Notes under the pieces: generated by a model | Databases searched by the model: none | What the model saw: only the letters and a program-made list of their open reading frames with translations | Told to the model about the DNA's origin: nothing | Part shown: positions 16,289 to 24,752 of the stretch, one piece after another | Numbering within the stretch: position 1 is the first letter of the stretch | How the letters are laid out: each line of letters starts with the position of its first letter | Assembly: GCA_052084925.1 (NCBI GenBank) | Contig: JBQDEV010000001.1 | Location: 1 to 64,000 of the forward strand | Origin: CmP2 sp052084925 | GTDB taxonomy: Bacteria > Actinomycetota > Actinomycetes > Actinomycetales > Micrococcaceae | Reading direction: 5' to 3' | DNA: 64,000 nt | Made by a program: the position numbers and the translations under genes

Positions 16289-17851
16289 TCACACCGCGCC
16301 GTATTGCTGGCGCAGATCGGGCTTGCGGATCTTTCCGGAGGCGGTGCGGGGCATCTCCTCGACGAAGACCACCGACTTCGGGATCTTGTAGCGGGCGAGC
16401 CGGCCCTGCAGCGCACCGATGACCTCGCCCTCGGTGAGCTGGTGCCCGTCGCGGACCACGATGGCCGCGCGCGGGACCTCGCCCCACTTCTCATCGTCCA
16501 CCCCGAACACCGCCACCGCGGCCACGGCGTCGAGCTGGGCGATCTCCTGCTCGACCTGGGCCGGGTAGATGTTCTCGCCACCGGAGATGATCATGTCCTT
16601 GATCCGGTCGGAAATGAACAGGAAACCGTCGTCGTCGAGATAGCCCATATCCCCGGTCTTCAGCCAGACGCCGTCCTCAGCCTGCACGAAGGAGGAGGCG
16701 TTGGCGTCGTCGCGGTTCCAGTAGGCGGCGATAACGTTGGGACCCTGCACCTGGATCTCGCCGACCTCACCGGCCGGCAGCGGCTCATCCAGGGGATCGA
16801 CGACGCGCACCTCGGTGTGGAAGTGCGGCAGCCCGCCGGAGCCTTGCTTGTCCCGTGAGTACCGGGCCGGCAGCGTGGTGGCCCCCGGGGAGGTCTCGGT
16901 CATCCCGTAGCCCATGGTGAAGCTCAGGCCCCGCTGCTCGTAGGTGTCGAGCACGCGCAACGGCACCGCGGAGCCACCGCAGGTCAGGTTGCGCAGCGAG
17001 GAGAGATCGGTGGAGTCCCAGTCCGGATGCTCCGCGAGCAGCTGGTAGGTGGTGGGCACCCCCGAGATTCCGGTGGCCCGATGCTCCTCGATGAGGCGCA
17101 GCACCCGGCCGGGCTCGAACTTCGGCTCGAGCACCACGGTCGCACCCTTGAGCAGTGTGGGCAGCACCCCCATGCCGAGCGCGGCGACGTGGAACATCGG
17201 GGCGATCATCAGCGAGACGTCCTTCGAGGTGTAGTCGAAGTCGGTGATCACGTTCAGAGCGTTCCAGGTCAGGTTGCCATGGGTGAGCATCGCACCCTTG
17301 GGGTTGCCGGTGGTGCCGGAGGTGTAGAGGATCACCGCCAGATCATCGAGTCCGACCTGCACGTCAGGGTGCACTGGGGCTCCGGAGGCGAGCAGCTCTT
17401 CGAAGCTCATCGGCGTCAGATCCCCTTCCAGGGCGTCATGAGCCACCGCGGCGCCGTCGTCCACCAGGGCCAGGGTCCGCACCGGAGTGTCGCGCGCCGC
17501 GACAGCCGCCAGCGGAGCCAGCGTGGTCGAGGCGATGAGCACGCTGGAGCCGGAGTCGCTGAGCTGGAACCGGACCTCGGGAGGTGCCAGGCGGGTGTTC
17601 AGCGGCACGAACACCGCCCCCAGAGCGGTGGTGGCGAACAGGGTCTCCAGGAAGGACGGGTAGTTCTCGCCCAGGTAGGCCACCCGGTCGCCCTGGCCGA
17701 CTCCGCGGTCGGCCAGGGCGCTGGCGAGGCGGTTGATGCGCTCGTCGAGCTCGTCGTAGGTGAGTTCACCGGCGGCCGAGATCAGCGCGGTTCGTCCCGC
17801 GGACTTCACTCGACGACGGTGGATCCAGTCACCCAAACCTCGGTTGATCAT
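16289..17851 (-). CDS. Acyl-CoA synthetase (AMP-forming), FadD/aryl-CoA ligase-like
   Basis: This 520-aa ANL-superfamily enzyme activates a carboxylic acid to its CoA thioester via an acyl-adenylate. Visible motifs are the P-loop YTSGTTGNPKGAMLTH (residues 176-191), GYGMTETSP (near 318), the TGD motif and hinge in KTGDMGYLDDDGFLFISDRIKDMIISGGENIYP, and the acylation lysine K507 in TASGKIRK. The ATG at 17851 has GAGGAG upstream. A GTTGA-N5-TCAAC palindrome overlies the putative -35, identical in half-sites to the one controlling the SDR operon at 27.8 kb. I infer it starts the CoA-dependent pathway of this locus. Confidence 0.92.
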   Translation of the reverse strand: MINRGLGDWIHRRRVKSAGRTALISAAGELTYDELDERINRLASALADRGVGQGDRVAYLGENYPSFLETLFATTALGAVFVPLNTRLAPPEVRFQLSDSGSSVLIASTTLAPLAAVAARDTPVRTLALVDDGAAVAHDALEGDLTPMSFEELLASGAPVHPDVQVGLDDLAVILYTSGTTGNPKGAMLTHGNLTWNALNVITDFDYTSKDVSLMIAPMFHVAALGMGVLPTLLKGATVVLEPKFEPGRVLRLIEEHRATGISGVPTTYQLLAEHPDWDSTDLSSLRNLTCGGSAVPLRVLDTYEQRGLSFTMGYGMTETSPGATTLPARYSRDKQGSGGLPHFHTEVRVVDPLDEPLPAGEVGEIQVQGPNVIAAYWNRDDANASSFVQAEDGVWLKTGDMGYLDDDGFLFISDRIKDMIISGGENIYPAQVEQEIAQLDAVAAVAVFGVDDEKWGEVPRAAIVVRDGHQLTEGEVIGALQGRLARYKIPKSVVFVEEMPRTASGKIRKPDLRQQYGAV

Positions 17852-17920
17852 GCTCTGCGCTCCTCGGGATCAGCGGCTTCTGTGCCGCAACTCACATCTG
17901 ATCCCATTCTGCGCCTTGCC

Positions 17921-17935
17921 GTTGAGAAAATCAAC
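17921..17935. promoter_or_regulatory. MarR-type operator GTTGA-N5-TCAAC over the acyl-CoA ligase promoter
   Basis: GTTGAGAAAATCAAC is a perfect inverted repeat of GTTGA/TCAAC with a 5-base spacer. On the minus strand it contains TTGATT, which is spaced 17 bases from CAGAAT, a plausible -35/-10 pair for the acyl-CoA ligase gene. A second, shorter palindrome TTGA-GT-TCAA (17938-17947) lies next to it. The same GTTGA-N5-TCAAC occurs at 27845-27859, also over a -35. Confidence 0.65.
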
Positions 17936-17964
17936 CATTGAGTTCAACTAGCACCAAGCTGGGG

Positions 17965-18984
17965 CTAGGCGCCCTCGTAGACGAAGTCGTCCAGCGAGAT
18001 CTCCTCGTCGATCAGCCCCGTCTCCAGCGAGAGCTCGATGATCCGCTGCACGGAGTCGGTATTGATCTCCTGCGGGAAGTGCGCGATCGTCAGCTCCTCG
18101 ATAATCTCCGGGTCCAGGTTGGTGTACTCGGGCAGAATCTCGCGCACCGCATCCGGGTTATCCTCAGCGAACTGCTGCGACTCCTTCATGGCGGTGACGA
18201 ACGCCTCCACCAACTCCGGATCCTGCTCGATGCGCTGGGAGGTGGTGAAGTATCCGGCCACCGTCAGATCCTCGATCGGCTCGGCGTAGGGCGCGTAGAT
18301 CTCGCGCGCCCCGGTCTGGGCGATGATGGTCTTGAACGGCTCGACCGCCATCACCGCGTCGACATTGCCAGCCTCCAACTGTCCGGGCATATCCGGGAAG
18401 GGCACCTCGGTGAGGTTCAGCGAGTCCGGGTCACCTCCGGCCTGGTTCATCCCCTCCTTGAGCACCGTGTCATTGATGTTGTTCAGCGTGTTCACCGCCA
18501 CGGATGCACCCGCCAGATCCTCCATGGACTCGACGTCGGAGTCCTCCGGCACCAACACGGCAGCGAAGTCATCCTCGGCATTGCCGGTGGTCTGAGGACC
18601 GGCGGCGACCAGCTCCATCTCCAGGCCGCGGGACGTGGAGATCACCAGCGAGGTGATATTGGAGAAGCCGAAGTCCATGTCGCCGGACTGCACTGCCGGC
18701 ACGATGGCGGCACCGCCCTGGGCCAGGGTGAGATTCACGTCAAGCCCGTGCTCCTCGAAGATCCCCTCCTGGACGCCGAGATAGATGGGGGCGACGTCGA
18801 CGATCGGGATGACCCCGACCTCAATGCTGGTGAGCTCGCCGTCAGCAGCCGGTGCCGATGCAGTGTCTTCGGCGTCGCCGCTGGGCGAGCCCTCCCCGCA
18901 GGCGGTGAGCGCCAGGAGCGAGGCTGCTGCGACGGCCGTCAGGCCAGCCCGCCAGCGGGCGGGGCGTGAGTGAGTGATGAACAT
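17965..18984 (-). CDS. ABC transporter substrate-binding lipoprotein, NMT1/THI5-like (1 of 3)
   Basis: This 339-aa lipoprotein has a signal peptide and lipobox ending LALTAC (C29), then an acidic linker. The NMT1/SsuA-like domain begins IEVGVIPIVDVAPIYLGVQEGIFEEHGLDVNLTLAQGGAAIVPAVQSGDMDFGFSN. Family members bind sulfonates, nitrate, pyrimidine precursors or aromatic acids for TauABC-type importers. ATG 18984 is preceded by GGAG with 7-base spacing; an upstream start at 18999 lacks one. It has its own promoter (TTGATG-N17-TAGAGT, 19051 to 19023). Two paralogues lie at 20.9 and 22.9 kb and a matching permease/ATPase set at 28.8-31.6 kb. Confidence 0.9.
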   Translation of the reverse strand: MFITHSRPARWRAGLTAVAAASLLALTACGEGSPSGDAEDTASAPAADGELTSIEVGVIPIVDVAPIYLGVQEGIFEEHGLDVNLTLAQGGAAIVPAVQSGDMDFGFSNITSLVISTSRGLEMELVAAGPQTTGNAEDDFAAVLVPEDSDVESMEDLAGASVAVNTLNNINDTVLKEGMNQAGGDPDSLNLTEVPFPDMPGQLEAGNVDAVMAVEPFKTIIAQTGAREIYAPYAEPIEDLTVAGYFTTSQRIEQDPELVEAFVTAMKESQQFAEDNPDAVREILPEYTNLDPEIIEELTIAHFPQEINTDSVQRIIELSLETGLIDEEISLDDFVYEGA

Positions 18985-19006
18985 GAGCAGTCTCCTCATA
19001 ACTAAA

Positions 19007-19051
19007 GTGTTAGGTAGCTCACACTCTAGAAGCGCACGGGGTCAACATCAA
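19007..19051 (-). promoter_or_regulatory. Sigma70-type promoter of binding protein 1
   Basis: On the minus strand TTGATG (19051-19046) and TAGAGT (19028-19023) are separated by 17 bases. The downstream block TGTGAGCTACCTAACA closely matches the block after the -10 of the third binding-protein gene (24014 downward), implying shared control. Confidence 0.6.
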
Positions 19052-19116
19052 GACCTCCAGCAATTTTGTTGACAATTTGTAACATCTTCGGTCGCGATGA
19101 GGCTGAATCGGCCCCC

Positions 19117-20832
19117 TTATTCGTCGGCGCCGAAGGTGTGGGCGAGCACCCAGGAGGGGAACTTCGCGATCTTCGCGTCGATGACCAACGGGACGGTACG
19201 CGGTCCGGCGACCCAGTCCGCCACCGGCGCCAGATCCTCGAGGCAGCGCACGGTGAGGGCCTCGCAGCCGTAGCCGCGCGCGATGGCGGCAATGTCGGTG
19301 GCGGGGAACACCACGGTGTCGAGCTGATCCGTCTCATGCTCGAAGTGGTGCACCTCGGCCCCGTAGGCGTCGTCGTTGTAGACGACCACGACCAGGGGGA
19401 TCTGCTCGCGCACCGCGGTGTCGAGCTCGACGTGAGACATCATGAAACCGCCGTCGCCGACGCCGGCGATCGCCACCCTGCCGGGCAGTGCGGTGGCCGC
19501 CCCCATCACCGAGGAGATCGCCAGCCCGATGGACTGGAACGCCAGCGGCACAGAATAGCCCCGTGGATCCGGGACGCGGAAGTGCATGGCCGGGTAGGCG
19601 TTGAAGTTGCCACCGTCGGGGGCGAGCACGCGGTGCATCGGCAGCATCTCGTCGAGCGCATTGGTCAGCGTGCGCGGGTCGATCACCCCGCCGGCGCCCT
19701 CACTGCCGGGCTCCGAGCGATCCTCGAAGGGCTGGTCCCGCCAATGCAGGGAGTCCCGCACCCGCCGACCGACTTCCTCGGTGCGGTACCCGATGCGCGG
19801 CGCCACGTCGGTGCCCGGAGCGTCGGCGGTGCGCTCCTCCAACGCAGCACAGAGGGCCGCGGCCGCGAGCGCGGTATCTGAGAGCACCGCCCGGGTCACC
19901 GGATAGTGCAACCCGAAGGCCGAGACCTGGTCGTCGATCTGGATCACGGTCTTGTTCGCCAGCAGGCTCCCGGAACGGGTGGTCCAGCGGTTCAGCGCGG
20001 CTCCGAAGACCACCAGCAGGTCCGCCTCCGCCACCAGCTCTGCGGCCCCGTCGGTGGCGAAGCCGCCCATCACATCGGTGTGCCAGGGGTCGTCCACGAA
20101 CAGCCCTCGACCGGCGGCGGAGGTAGTGAGCAGCGACCCACTGAGTTCGCCGAGCCGGAGCAGGGCTTGCTCGGCGTGATGCGCTCCGCGTCCGGCCAGC
20201 AGGACCGGCCGCTGCGCGGAGGCCAGCGCCTCGGCAATCTCCGCGGTGGCCGCATCGGACAGCCCCGCCGGAGCCGGAAGCACCGGCGGGACGAGAGTGC
20301 GCACCTGTTCTTCCTGAGCTCTCGGAATCTCGGCTTCCTGGATATCCAGGGGCATCGAGAGCACCACTGCGCGCCGGTCAACCACGGCACGGGTGACCGC
20401 CCGCACCGTATCTTCCACGGCCCGGTCGGGGCTGTGTAGGCGCTCGGCCACCGCACCCATGCCCTCGATCACCTTGTCCTGATCGATCCAGAAGTTCGAC
20501 CCGTATTGGCCCCCGGGGGTGTCTCCGGAGATCACCAGCAGCGGGGTCCGCGCCTTGGCAGCCTCCCCCAGCCCGGTCAGCGCGTTGGACAGCCCGCACC
20601 CCTGGTGTACGGTAACGACGGCGAAGGAGCCAGCCACCCTGCCATAGGCGTCCGCCATGCAGGCCGCCCCCATCTCGTGCCGGGTCGCGGTGAACCGCGG
20701 GAGCTCTCCCGACGGCCCGGGGGTGGCGAGCAGGGCGTTGGTGGTTCGGAAGTTGCCCGATCCGACCACGCCGAAGACGTGCCCGGCTCCCATGCGGGCG
20801 ATTACCTGGCCGACGGCCTCGCTGACTTTCAT
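19117..20832 (-). CDS. Thiamine diphosphate-dependent enzyme (acetolactate synthase / benzoylformate decarboxylase-like)
   Basis: The 571-aa protein has the three domains of ThDP decarboxylase/synthase enzymes. The catalytic glutamate is E53 in TATRHEMGAACMADAYGR. A central FAD/nucleotide-type domain follows (RPVLLAGRGAHHAEQALLRLGELSG). The C-terminal ThDP-Mg site is GVGDGGFMMSHVELDTAV...VVVVYNDDAYG, with the GDG and N residues conserved. It could be a 2-oxoacid decarboxylase, a carboligase or a 2-hydroxyacyl-CoA lyase; sequence inspection does not decide. ATG 20832 has GGAG upstream. It sits 50 bp after binding protein 2 and belongs to the catabolic locus. Its exact step there is unknown. 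Confidence 0.85.
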   Translation of the reverse strand: MKVSEAVGQVIARMGAGHVFGVVGSGNFRTTNALLATPGPSGELPRFTATRHEMGAACMADAYGRVAGSFAVVTVHQGCGLSNALTGLGEAAKARTPLLVISGDTPGGQYGSNFWIDQDKVIEGMGAVAERLHSPDRAVEDTVRAVTRAVVDRRAVVLSMPLDIQEAEIPRAQEEQVRTLVPPVLPAPAGLSDAATAEIAEALASAQRPVLLAGRGAHHAEQALLRLGELSGSLLTTSAAGRGLFVDDPWHTDVMGGFATDGAAELVAEADLLVVFGAALNRWTTRSGSLLANKTVIQIDDQVSAFGLHYPVTRAVLSDTALAAAALCAALEERTADAPGTDVAPRIGYRTEEVGRRVRDSLHWRDQPFEDRSEPGSEGAGGVIDPRTLTNALDEMLPMHRVLAPDGGNFNAYPAMHFRVPDPRGYSVPLAFQSIGLAISSVMGAATALPGRVAIAGVGDGGFMMSHVELDTAVREQIPLVVVVYNDDAYGAEVHHFEHETDQLDTVVFPATDIAAIARGYGCEALTVRCLEDLAPVADWVAGPRTVPLVIDAKIAKFPSWVLAHTFGADE

Positions 20833-20882
20833 GGTTCTCCTTCAAGTAGGTCCATTGCTGCAGTGTTGTTGCTGGATCCGGC

Positions 20883-21917
20883 TCACTGTTCGGGCAGCAA
20901 CTCGTCGAGATTCGGTTCCTCGGAGAGCACCCCGTGCCGAGCCGCGGCCTCACCGAGCACCGCGAGTCCCTCGCGGGAGAATTCCGCGTTGAAGCGGGGC
21001 AGGGTGATCCGCTCGAGCATCTCGTCGTCGATGGTGGTGTAGGTGCCGATCACCTCGCGTACCGCCTCCGGATTCTCCTGGCTGAACTCCAGGGAGCGCT
21101 GCATCGCACTTTGAAAGGCCTCGACCGTCTCGGGCCGCTCTCTCAGCGTTTCCTCGGAGGTGAAGTAGCCACCCATATCTAAATCGGGGTGCGCTTCGGC
21201 ATAAGGCCAGGAAATCGCCTTCAGCCCGTGATCGAGGGCGGCGGTGAGGTAGGGCTCGAGCAGCAGCGCCGAGGAGACATTGCCGTTGGTCACGGCGGCC
21301 TCGGCCTCGCCGAAAGCCAGCTCCACGAATTCGATGTCGGTCCCGTCGGCGCCAGCCTCATCCACCGCGAGCCGGATGGCGGTGTCGCCGATGTTGTTCA
21401 GGTTGTTCGAGGAGGTCTGCCCGCCGGAGAGATCGGCCGTCTCGTTCAGGTCCGAATCCTCCGGGGCCACGACAGCCGCCACATCCGCACCCGGCTCGCC
21501 CGTGGTCACTGTTCCGTTGAGCACATATCGCAGCGGAAGTCCCTGGTCGCGGGCCACCATCAGCGAGACGGTATTGCCGAAGGCGAAATCAAAATCTCCT
21601 GCTACCACTCCGGGCACGGCGACGGCCCCGCCGGTGGTGTTAACGATTTCGACGTCGAGCCCCTCTTCTTCGAAGAAGCCCTCACTGACGGCTAAGTGCA
21701 GCGGGGCGACGTCGCCGATGGGGATCGCGCCCACGGTGATCTGCTCCAGGGCGGCGTCGTCTCCCGGGCCTCCGGCGTCCGGGGTATCGTCGGATCCACA
21801 GGCGGCGAGCCCGAGGGCCAGACAGGTCGCTCCCGCCGCTGCGATCAGTGAACGGAGTCGGCGACGGGGAGCGGGAGTGTACGGCGCGGCGGGGAATGCG
21901 AAGGGTTGAGAAGTCAT
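20883..21917 (-). CDS. ABC transporter substrate-binding lipoprotein, NMT1/THI5-like (2 of 3)
   Basis: The 344-aa lipoprotein has a long basic signal peptide and lipobox ending LGLAAC (C40). The mature domain starts ITVGAIPIGDVAPLHLAVSEGFFEEEGLDVEIVNTTGGAVAVPGVVAGDFDFAFGN, parallel to the other two binding proteins. Starts at 21917, 21923 and 21926 (ATG, ATG, GTG) are all in frame and none has a clear Shine-Dalgarno, so the exact start is open. It begins about 20 bp after the LysR stop on the same strand and is probably cotranscribed with it. Confidence 0.87.
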   Translation of the reverse strand: MTSQPFAFPAAPYTPAPRRRLRSLIAAAGATCLALGLAACGSDDTPDAGGPGDDAALEQITVGAIPIGDVAPLHLAVSEGFFEEEGLDVEIVNTTGGAVAVPGVVAGDFDFAFGNTVSLMVARDQGLPLRYVLNGTVTTGEPGADVAAVVAPEDSDLNETADLSGGQTSSNNLNNIGDTAIRLAVDEAGADGTDIEFVELAFGEAEAAVTNGNVSSALLLEPYLTAALDHGLKAISWPYAEAHPDLDMGGYFTSEETLRERPETVEAFQSAMQRSLEFSQENPEAVREVIGTYTTIDDEMLERITLPRFNAEFSREGLAVLGEAAARHGVLSEEPNLDELLPEQ

Positions 21918-21939
21918 GCACATCACGCTATGACCCAGC

Positions 21940-22878
21940 TCACATCTCGTCTACGGATACTTCTTCATCGGATCCATCAGTGGGATGAATGGGTTCGCGC
22001 AGACCGGTGTCGCGCAGCAGCTCCACGGCAAGCTCGCCGAACCAGGACGAGGCCCGCGAGCGGGGAACCCGGGGCAGATGCGCCATCACCCGAACCCGGG
22101 CATGGTCGACCGGGGCGGGCCAGTGTTCGATATTCCAGTGAGACCCCCAGCTGGCGCGCAGCGCGTCGGGAACGAAAGCGATGAGGTCGGCGGCCACGAG
22201 CAGCGAGGGAATACCTGCGAAGCTCTCGGTGTGCACCGATCCGGGCGGCGCGGCGGGCAAGCTCCGCTCCACCAGCGTGTGCCCGGTGGCGGAGGAGATC
22301 ACCACGCGGGGTGTCAACTCCACGTCGTCGCGGCTGGGCCCCTGGGACCCAAAGGTGCCGCGCCGAGCGACGCAGACGTAGTGGTCATGGCGCAGCATCT
22401 CAGAACGCACCGCCCCGTGCACCTCCGTGGAGAGCACGGCCAGGTCGAGGTCACCCGAGGAGAGCGCGGCCGCCGTCTCCTCCAGCTGAGGCGAACTCAC
22501 CACCAGTCGGGCGCGGGGCGCCTGAGCGTGCAGACCGGCGACCAGCGTGGGCAGGAAGGTGCGCTGGCCAACGTCGGTGAGTGCCACCCGGAAGCTCGAC
22601 GTCGTGGTCAGCGGATCGAAGCGCACCACCCGGTCAATCGCGCTCTCTCCGGCGCGCACCAGCTCGGCCGTGTCGGAGTAGAGCTGGAGGGCGAGCCGGG
22701 TCGGCACCACTCCCCGGCCCTGCTTGATGAAAATCTCGTCGCGCGTGAGCCGGCGCAGCCGGTTCAGCGCATGGGTGACGGCGGGCTGGCTCAGCTGCAG
22801 TCGCTGGGCAGCCGCCGTCACCGTCCCCTCCTCGACGACGGCCGCCAGTACCCGGAGCAGGTTCAGGTCGAACGTCAT
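21940..22878 (-). CDS. LysR-family transcriptional regulator
   Basis: The 312-aa protein has an N-terminal winged HTH (LNLLRVLAAVVEEGTVTAAAQRLQLSQPAVTHALNRLRRL, residues 4-45), then a LysR effector-binding domain (SFRVALTDVGQRTFLPTLVAGLHAQAPRARLVV). It resembles NodD/NahR/LinR-type LTTRs that lack the most common first-helix sequence. It sits between two binding-protein genes on the same strand, 35 bp after one and about 20 bp before the next, so it is embedded in the operon it may regulate. The inducer is likely a pathway substrate or intermediate. No clear Shine-Dalgarno precedes ATG 22878. Confidence 0.88.
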   Translation of the reverse strand: MTFDLNLLRVLAAVVEEGTVTAAAQRLQLSQPAVTHALNRLRRLTRDEIFIKQGRGVVPTRLALQLYSDTAELVRAGESAIDRVVRFDPLTTTSSFRVALTDVGQRTFLPTLVAGLHAQAPRARLVVSSPQLEETAAALSSGDLDLAVLSTEVHGAVRSEMLRHDHYVCVARRGTFGSQGPSRDDVELTPRVVISSATGHTLVERSLPAAPPGSVHTESFAGIPSLLVAADLIAFVPDALRASWGSHWNIEHWPAPVDHARVRVMAHLPRVPRSRASSWFGELAVELLRDTGLREPIHPTDGSDEEVSVDEM

Positions 22879-22913
22879 CGAGGGGGAACGGTGTCGGAGC
22901 GGATCAGTCGAGA

Positions 22914-23945
22914 TCAGTCGAGGTAGAGATCCTCGTCGGCCGGTGCTTCGCCGATGAAGTCGTAGCGGACCGCGAGTTCGCTGATCTGGCTGATCTCGTC
23001 CCGCGGGACCTCGCCGTCGAGACGCTCCATGCGCAGGTTCTGCGCGGCCTCGGGGCTGATGTCGATGAAGTCCGGCAGCAGGGAGCGTGCACCCTCCTGA
23101 TCGGATTCCACCCCGGCCAGCGCCTCGACCATGGCATCGGCGAAGGCCTGCGCCACTTCAGGGTTCTCCTCAGCGAAGGAGGAGGACGTGAAGCTCACCA
23201 TGGTGGGCATGCCCGGGATGGCGTCCTGGAAGCTGTACCCGACCAACTGGTTCGTGTCCTCGGCCAGCGCGTTGGAGAGGAACGGCTCCGGGACCCAGAT
23301 GGCGTCGGTATTGCCGGCTTCCAGCTGCGCCTGCATGTCCGGGAAGGGCATTTCGGAGAAGTTCAGCGAGCTCGGGTCGGCGCCTTCTTCCTCGGCGTCG
23401 GCCATGATGGTCAGATCGCCCAGGGTGCGCAGCGCGTTCACCGAGGTGGTCTTGCCCTCCAGGTCGGCATAGGACTCGATGTCGGAATCGGCCAGGGTGA
23501 CCACACCGGCGATGTCATCGCCCTCACCCAGGGAGTTGGAGTAGCCGGAGACGATCTTCATTCCCAGGCCCTGGTCCACGGCGGTGAGCACGGAGAGGGG
23601 GTTGCCCACACCGAAGTCGAGCTGACCAGAGGAAACGGCCGGGAGCATGGCCGCACCGGCGTTGGAGGTGGACAGTTCCACGTCGAGGCCGTGCGCCTCG
23701 AAGATGCCCTCTTCGATGCCGTACTGCACACCGATGGAGGGGGCGATCGGCAGCACGCCGACCGTGACCGAGGTCAGCTCGCCGGAATCGGCGCCGTTGG
23801 CTCCGGTGGCACCGGCAGTGGCTTCATCGTCGTCTGCCCCGGAGGGCGAACCGGAACCACACGCCGACAGGGCGAGCATACCGGCCGCGGCGGCGGCGAC
23901 AACAGTGGCGCGAACGCCTCGGCGGTGAGATGAGATGAACGACAT
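22914..23945 (-). CDS. ABC transporter substrate-binding lipoprotein, NMT1/THI5-like (3 of 3)
   Basis: The 343-aa lipoprotein has a lipobox ending LALSAC (C29), a Gly/Ala/Asp-rich linker, and the domain VTVGVLPIAPSIGVQYGIEEGIFEAHGLDVELSTSNAGAAMLPAVSSGQLDFGVGN. It is a paralogue of the two other binding proteins in this locus. ATG 23945 follows GGAGACC. The promoter TTGTCG-N17-TAGAGT lies at 24037-24009. It is the first gene of the run binding protein 3, LysR, binding protein 2, ThDP enzyme. Confidence 0.9.
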   Translation of the reverse strand: MSFISSHRRGVRATVVAAAAAGMLALSACGSGSPSGADDDEATAGATGANGADSGELTSVTVGVLPIAPSIGVQYGIEEGIFEAHGLDVELSTSNAGAAMLPAVSSGQLDFGVGNPLSVLTAVDQGLGMKIVSGYSNSLGEGDDIAGVVTLADSDIESYADLEGKTTSVNALRTLGDLTIMADAEEEGADPSSLNFSEMPFPDMQAQLEAGNTDAIWVPEPFLSNALAEDTNQLVGYSFQDAIPGMPTMVSFTSSSFAEENPEVAQAFADAMVEALAGVESDQEGARSLLPDFIDISPEAAQNLRMERLDGEVPRDEISQISELAVRYDFIGEAPADEDLYLD

Positions 23946-23956
23946 GGGAGGTCTCC

Positions 23957-24037
23957 ATTCACGGTGAATGCAATCGACTCAAACGCTAGCGAATGTTAGC
24001 TACATCACACTCTATCTACCGTTGAAGTTAGCGACAA
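23957..24037 (-). promoter_or_regulatory. Promoter and palindromes of binding protein 3
   Basis: TTGTCG (24037-24032) and TAGAGT (24014-24009) are 17 bases apart on the minus strand. Downstream, GCTA-N8-TAGC (23985-24000) and ATTCA-CGG-TGAAT (23957-23969) are inverted repeats that could bind the adjacent LysR regulator. The 20 bases from the -10 onward almost match those of the binding protein 1 promoter. Confidence 0.55.
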
Positions 24038-24210
24038 GCTGTCGGCACTTATATGACGAAAAAAATTGTTGAGATCCTGCATGCTGGTCGAACTCAAGCA
24101 ATCTGATGCGACCGGCGTGCGTATATGAGCGAGATACCGCGGGCCCCGTGGCATCGTGTCGAAGCCGCGGGGCCCGCAGTGCTGACCAGTGATTCAGCGA
24201 ATCACAGGAA

Positions 24211-24681
24211 TCAGGCGTAGAAGCGCGAGAGGAAGGTCGCCACCACGGCGGGGCGCTCCTCACCCTCGATCTCGATGGTCCCGTTGGTCACCAGGTGCAG
24301 GCCATTGCCCTTGACCTCGGAAACCTCGGTGATGGCGCCGTGCATGCGCACCCGAGACCCGACCTTCACCGGGGAGGTGAACCGGACCTTGTCGAGCCCA
24401 TAGTTGACCTTGGTGCTCACGCCGGTGACGTCGAAGAGATCGGTCCAGAATGGAATGATCAGCGACAGCGTGAGGAATCCGTGGGCGATCGGGGCGCCGA
24501 ACGGGCCGTCCTTGGCGCGCTCCGGATCGACGTGGATCCACTGGTGGTCATCCGTGGCGTCGGCGAAGGTGTTGACCATCTCCTGGGTGACCTCGATCCA
24601 GTCGGAGTACCCGAGGTCCTTTCCGGCCAGTCCGGAGACCTCGTCGAAGGAGACAACGGTTTTTGCAGTGCTTTCAGCCAT
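24211..24681 (-). CDS. MaoC-like (R)-specific enoyl-CoA hydratase
   Basis: This 156-aa hotdog protein should hydrate enoyl-CoA to 3-hydroxyacyl-CoA. The catalytic Asp/His pair is in TFADATDDHQWIHVDPERAKDGPFGAPIAHGFLTLSLI (residues about 40-80), the typical MaoC hydratase motif. ATG 24681 with GGA upstream is preferred over an in-frame GTG at 24699. It lies 71 bp after the acyl-CoA dehydrogenase on the same strand and completes the set dehydrogenase, hydratase, 3-hydroxyacyl dehydrogenase, C-C cleavage in one operon. Confidence 0.9.
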   Translation of the reverse strand: MAESTAKTVVSFDEVSGLAGKDLGYSDWIEVTQEMVNTFADATDDHQWIHVDPERAKDGPFGAPIAHGFLTLSLIIPFWTDLFDVTGVSTKVNYGLDKVRFTSPVKVGSRVRMHGAITEVSEVKGNGLHLVTNGTIEIEGEERPAVVATFLSRFYA

Positions 24682-24752
24682 GATGGCGGTTCCTTTCACT
24701 TTGCGAAGAGACGATGAGATGAAGAGACGAGCAAGGGTGAGGGCGGGGCGCT

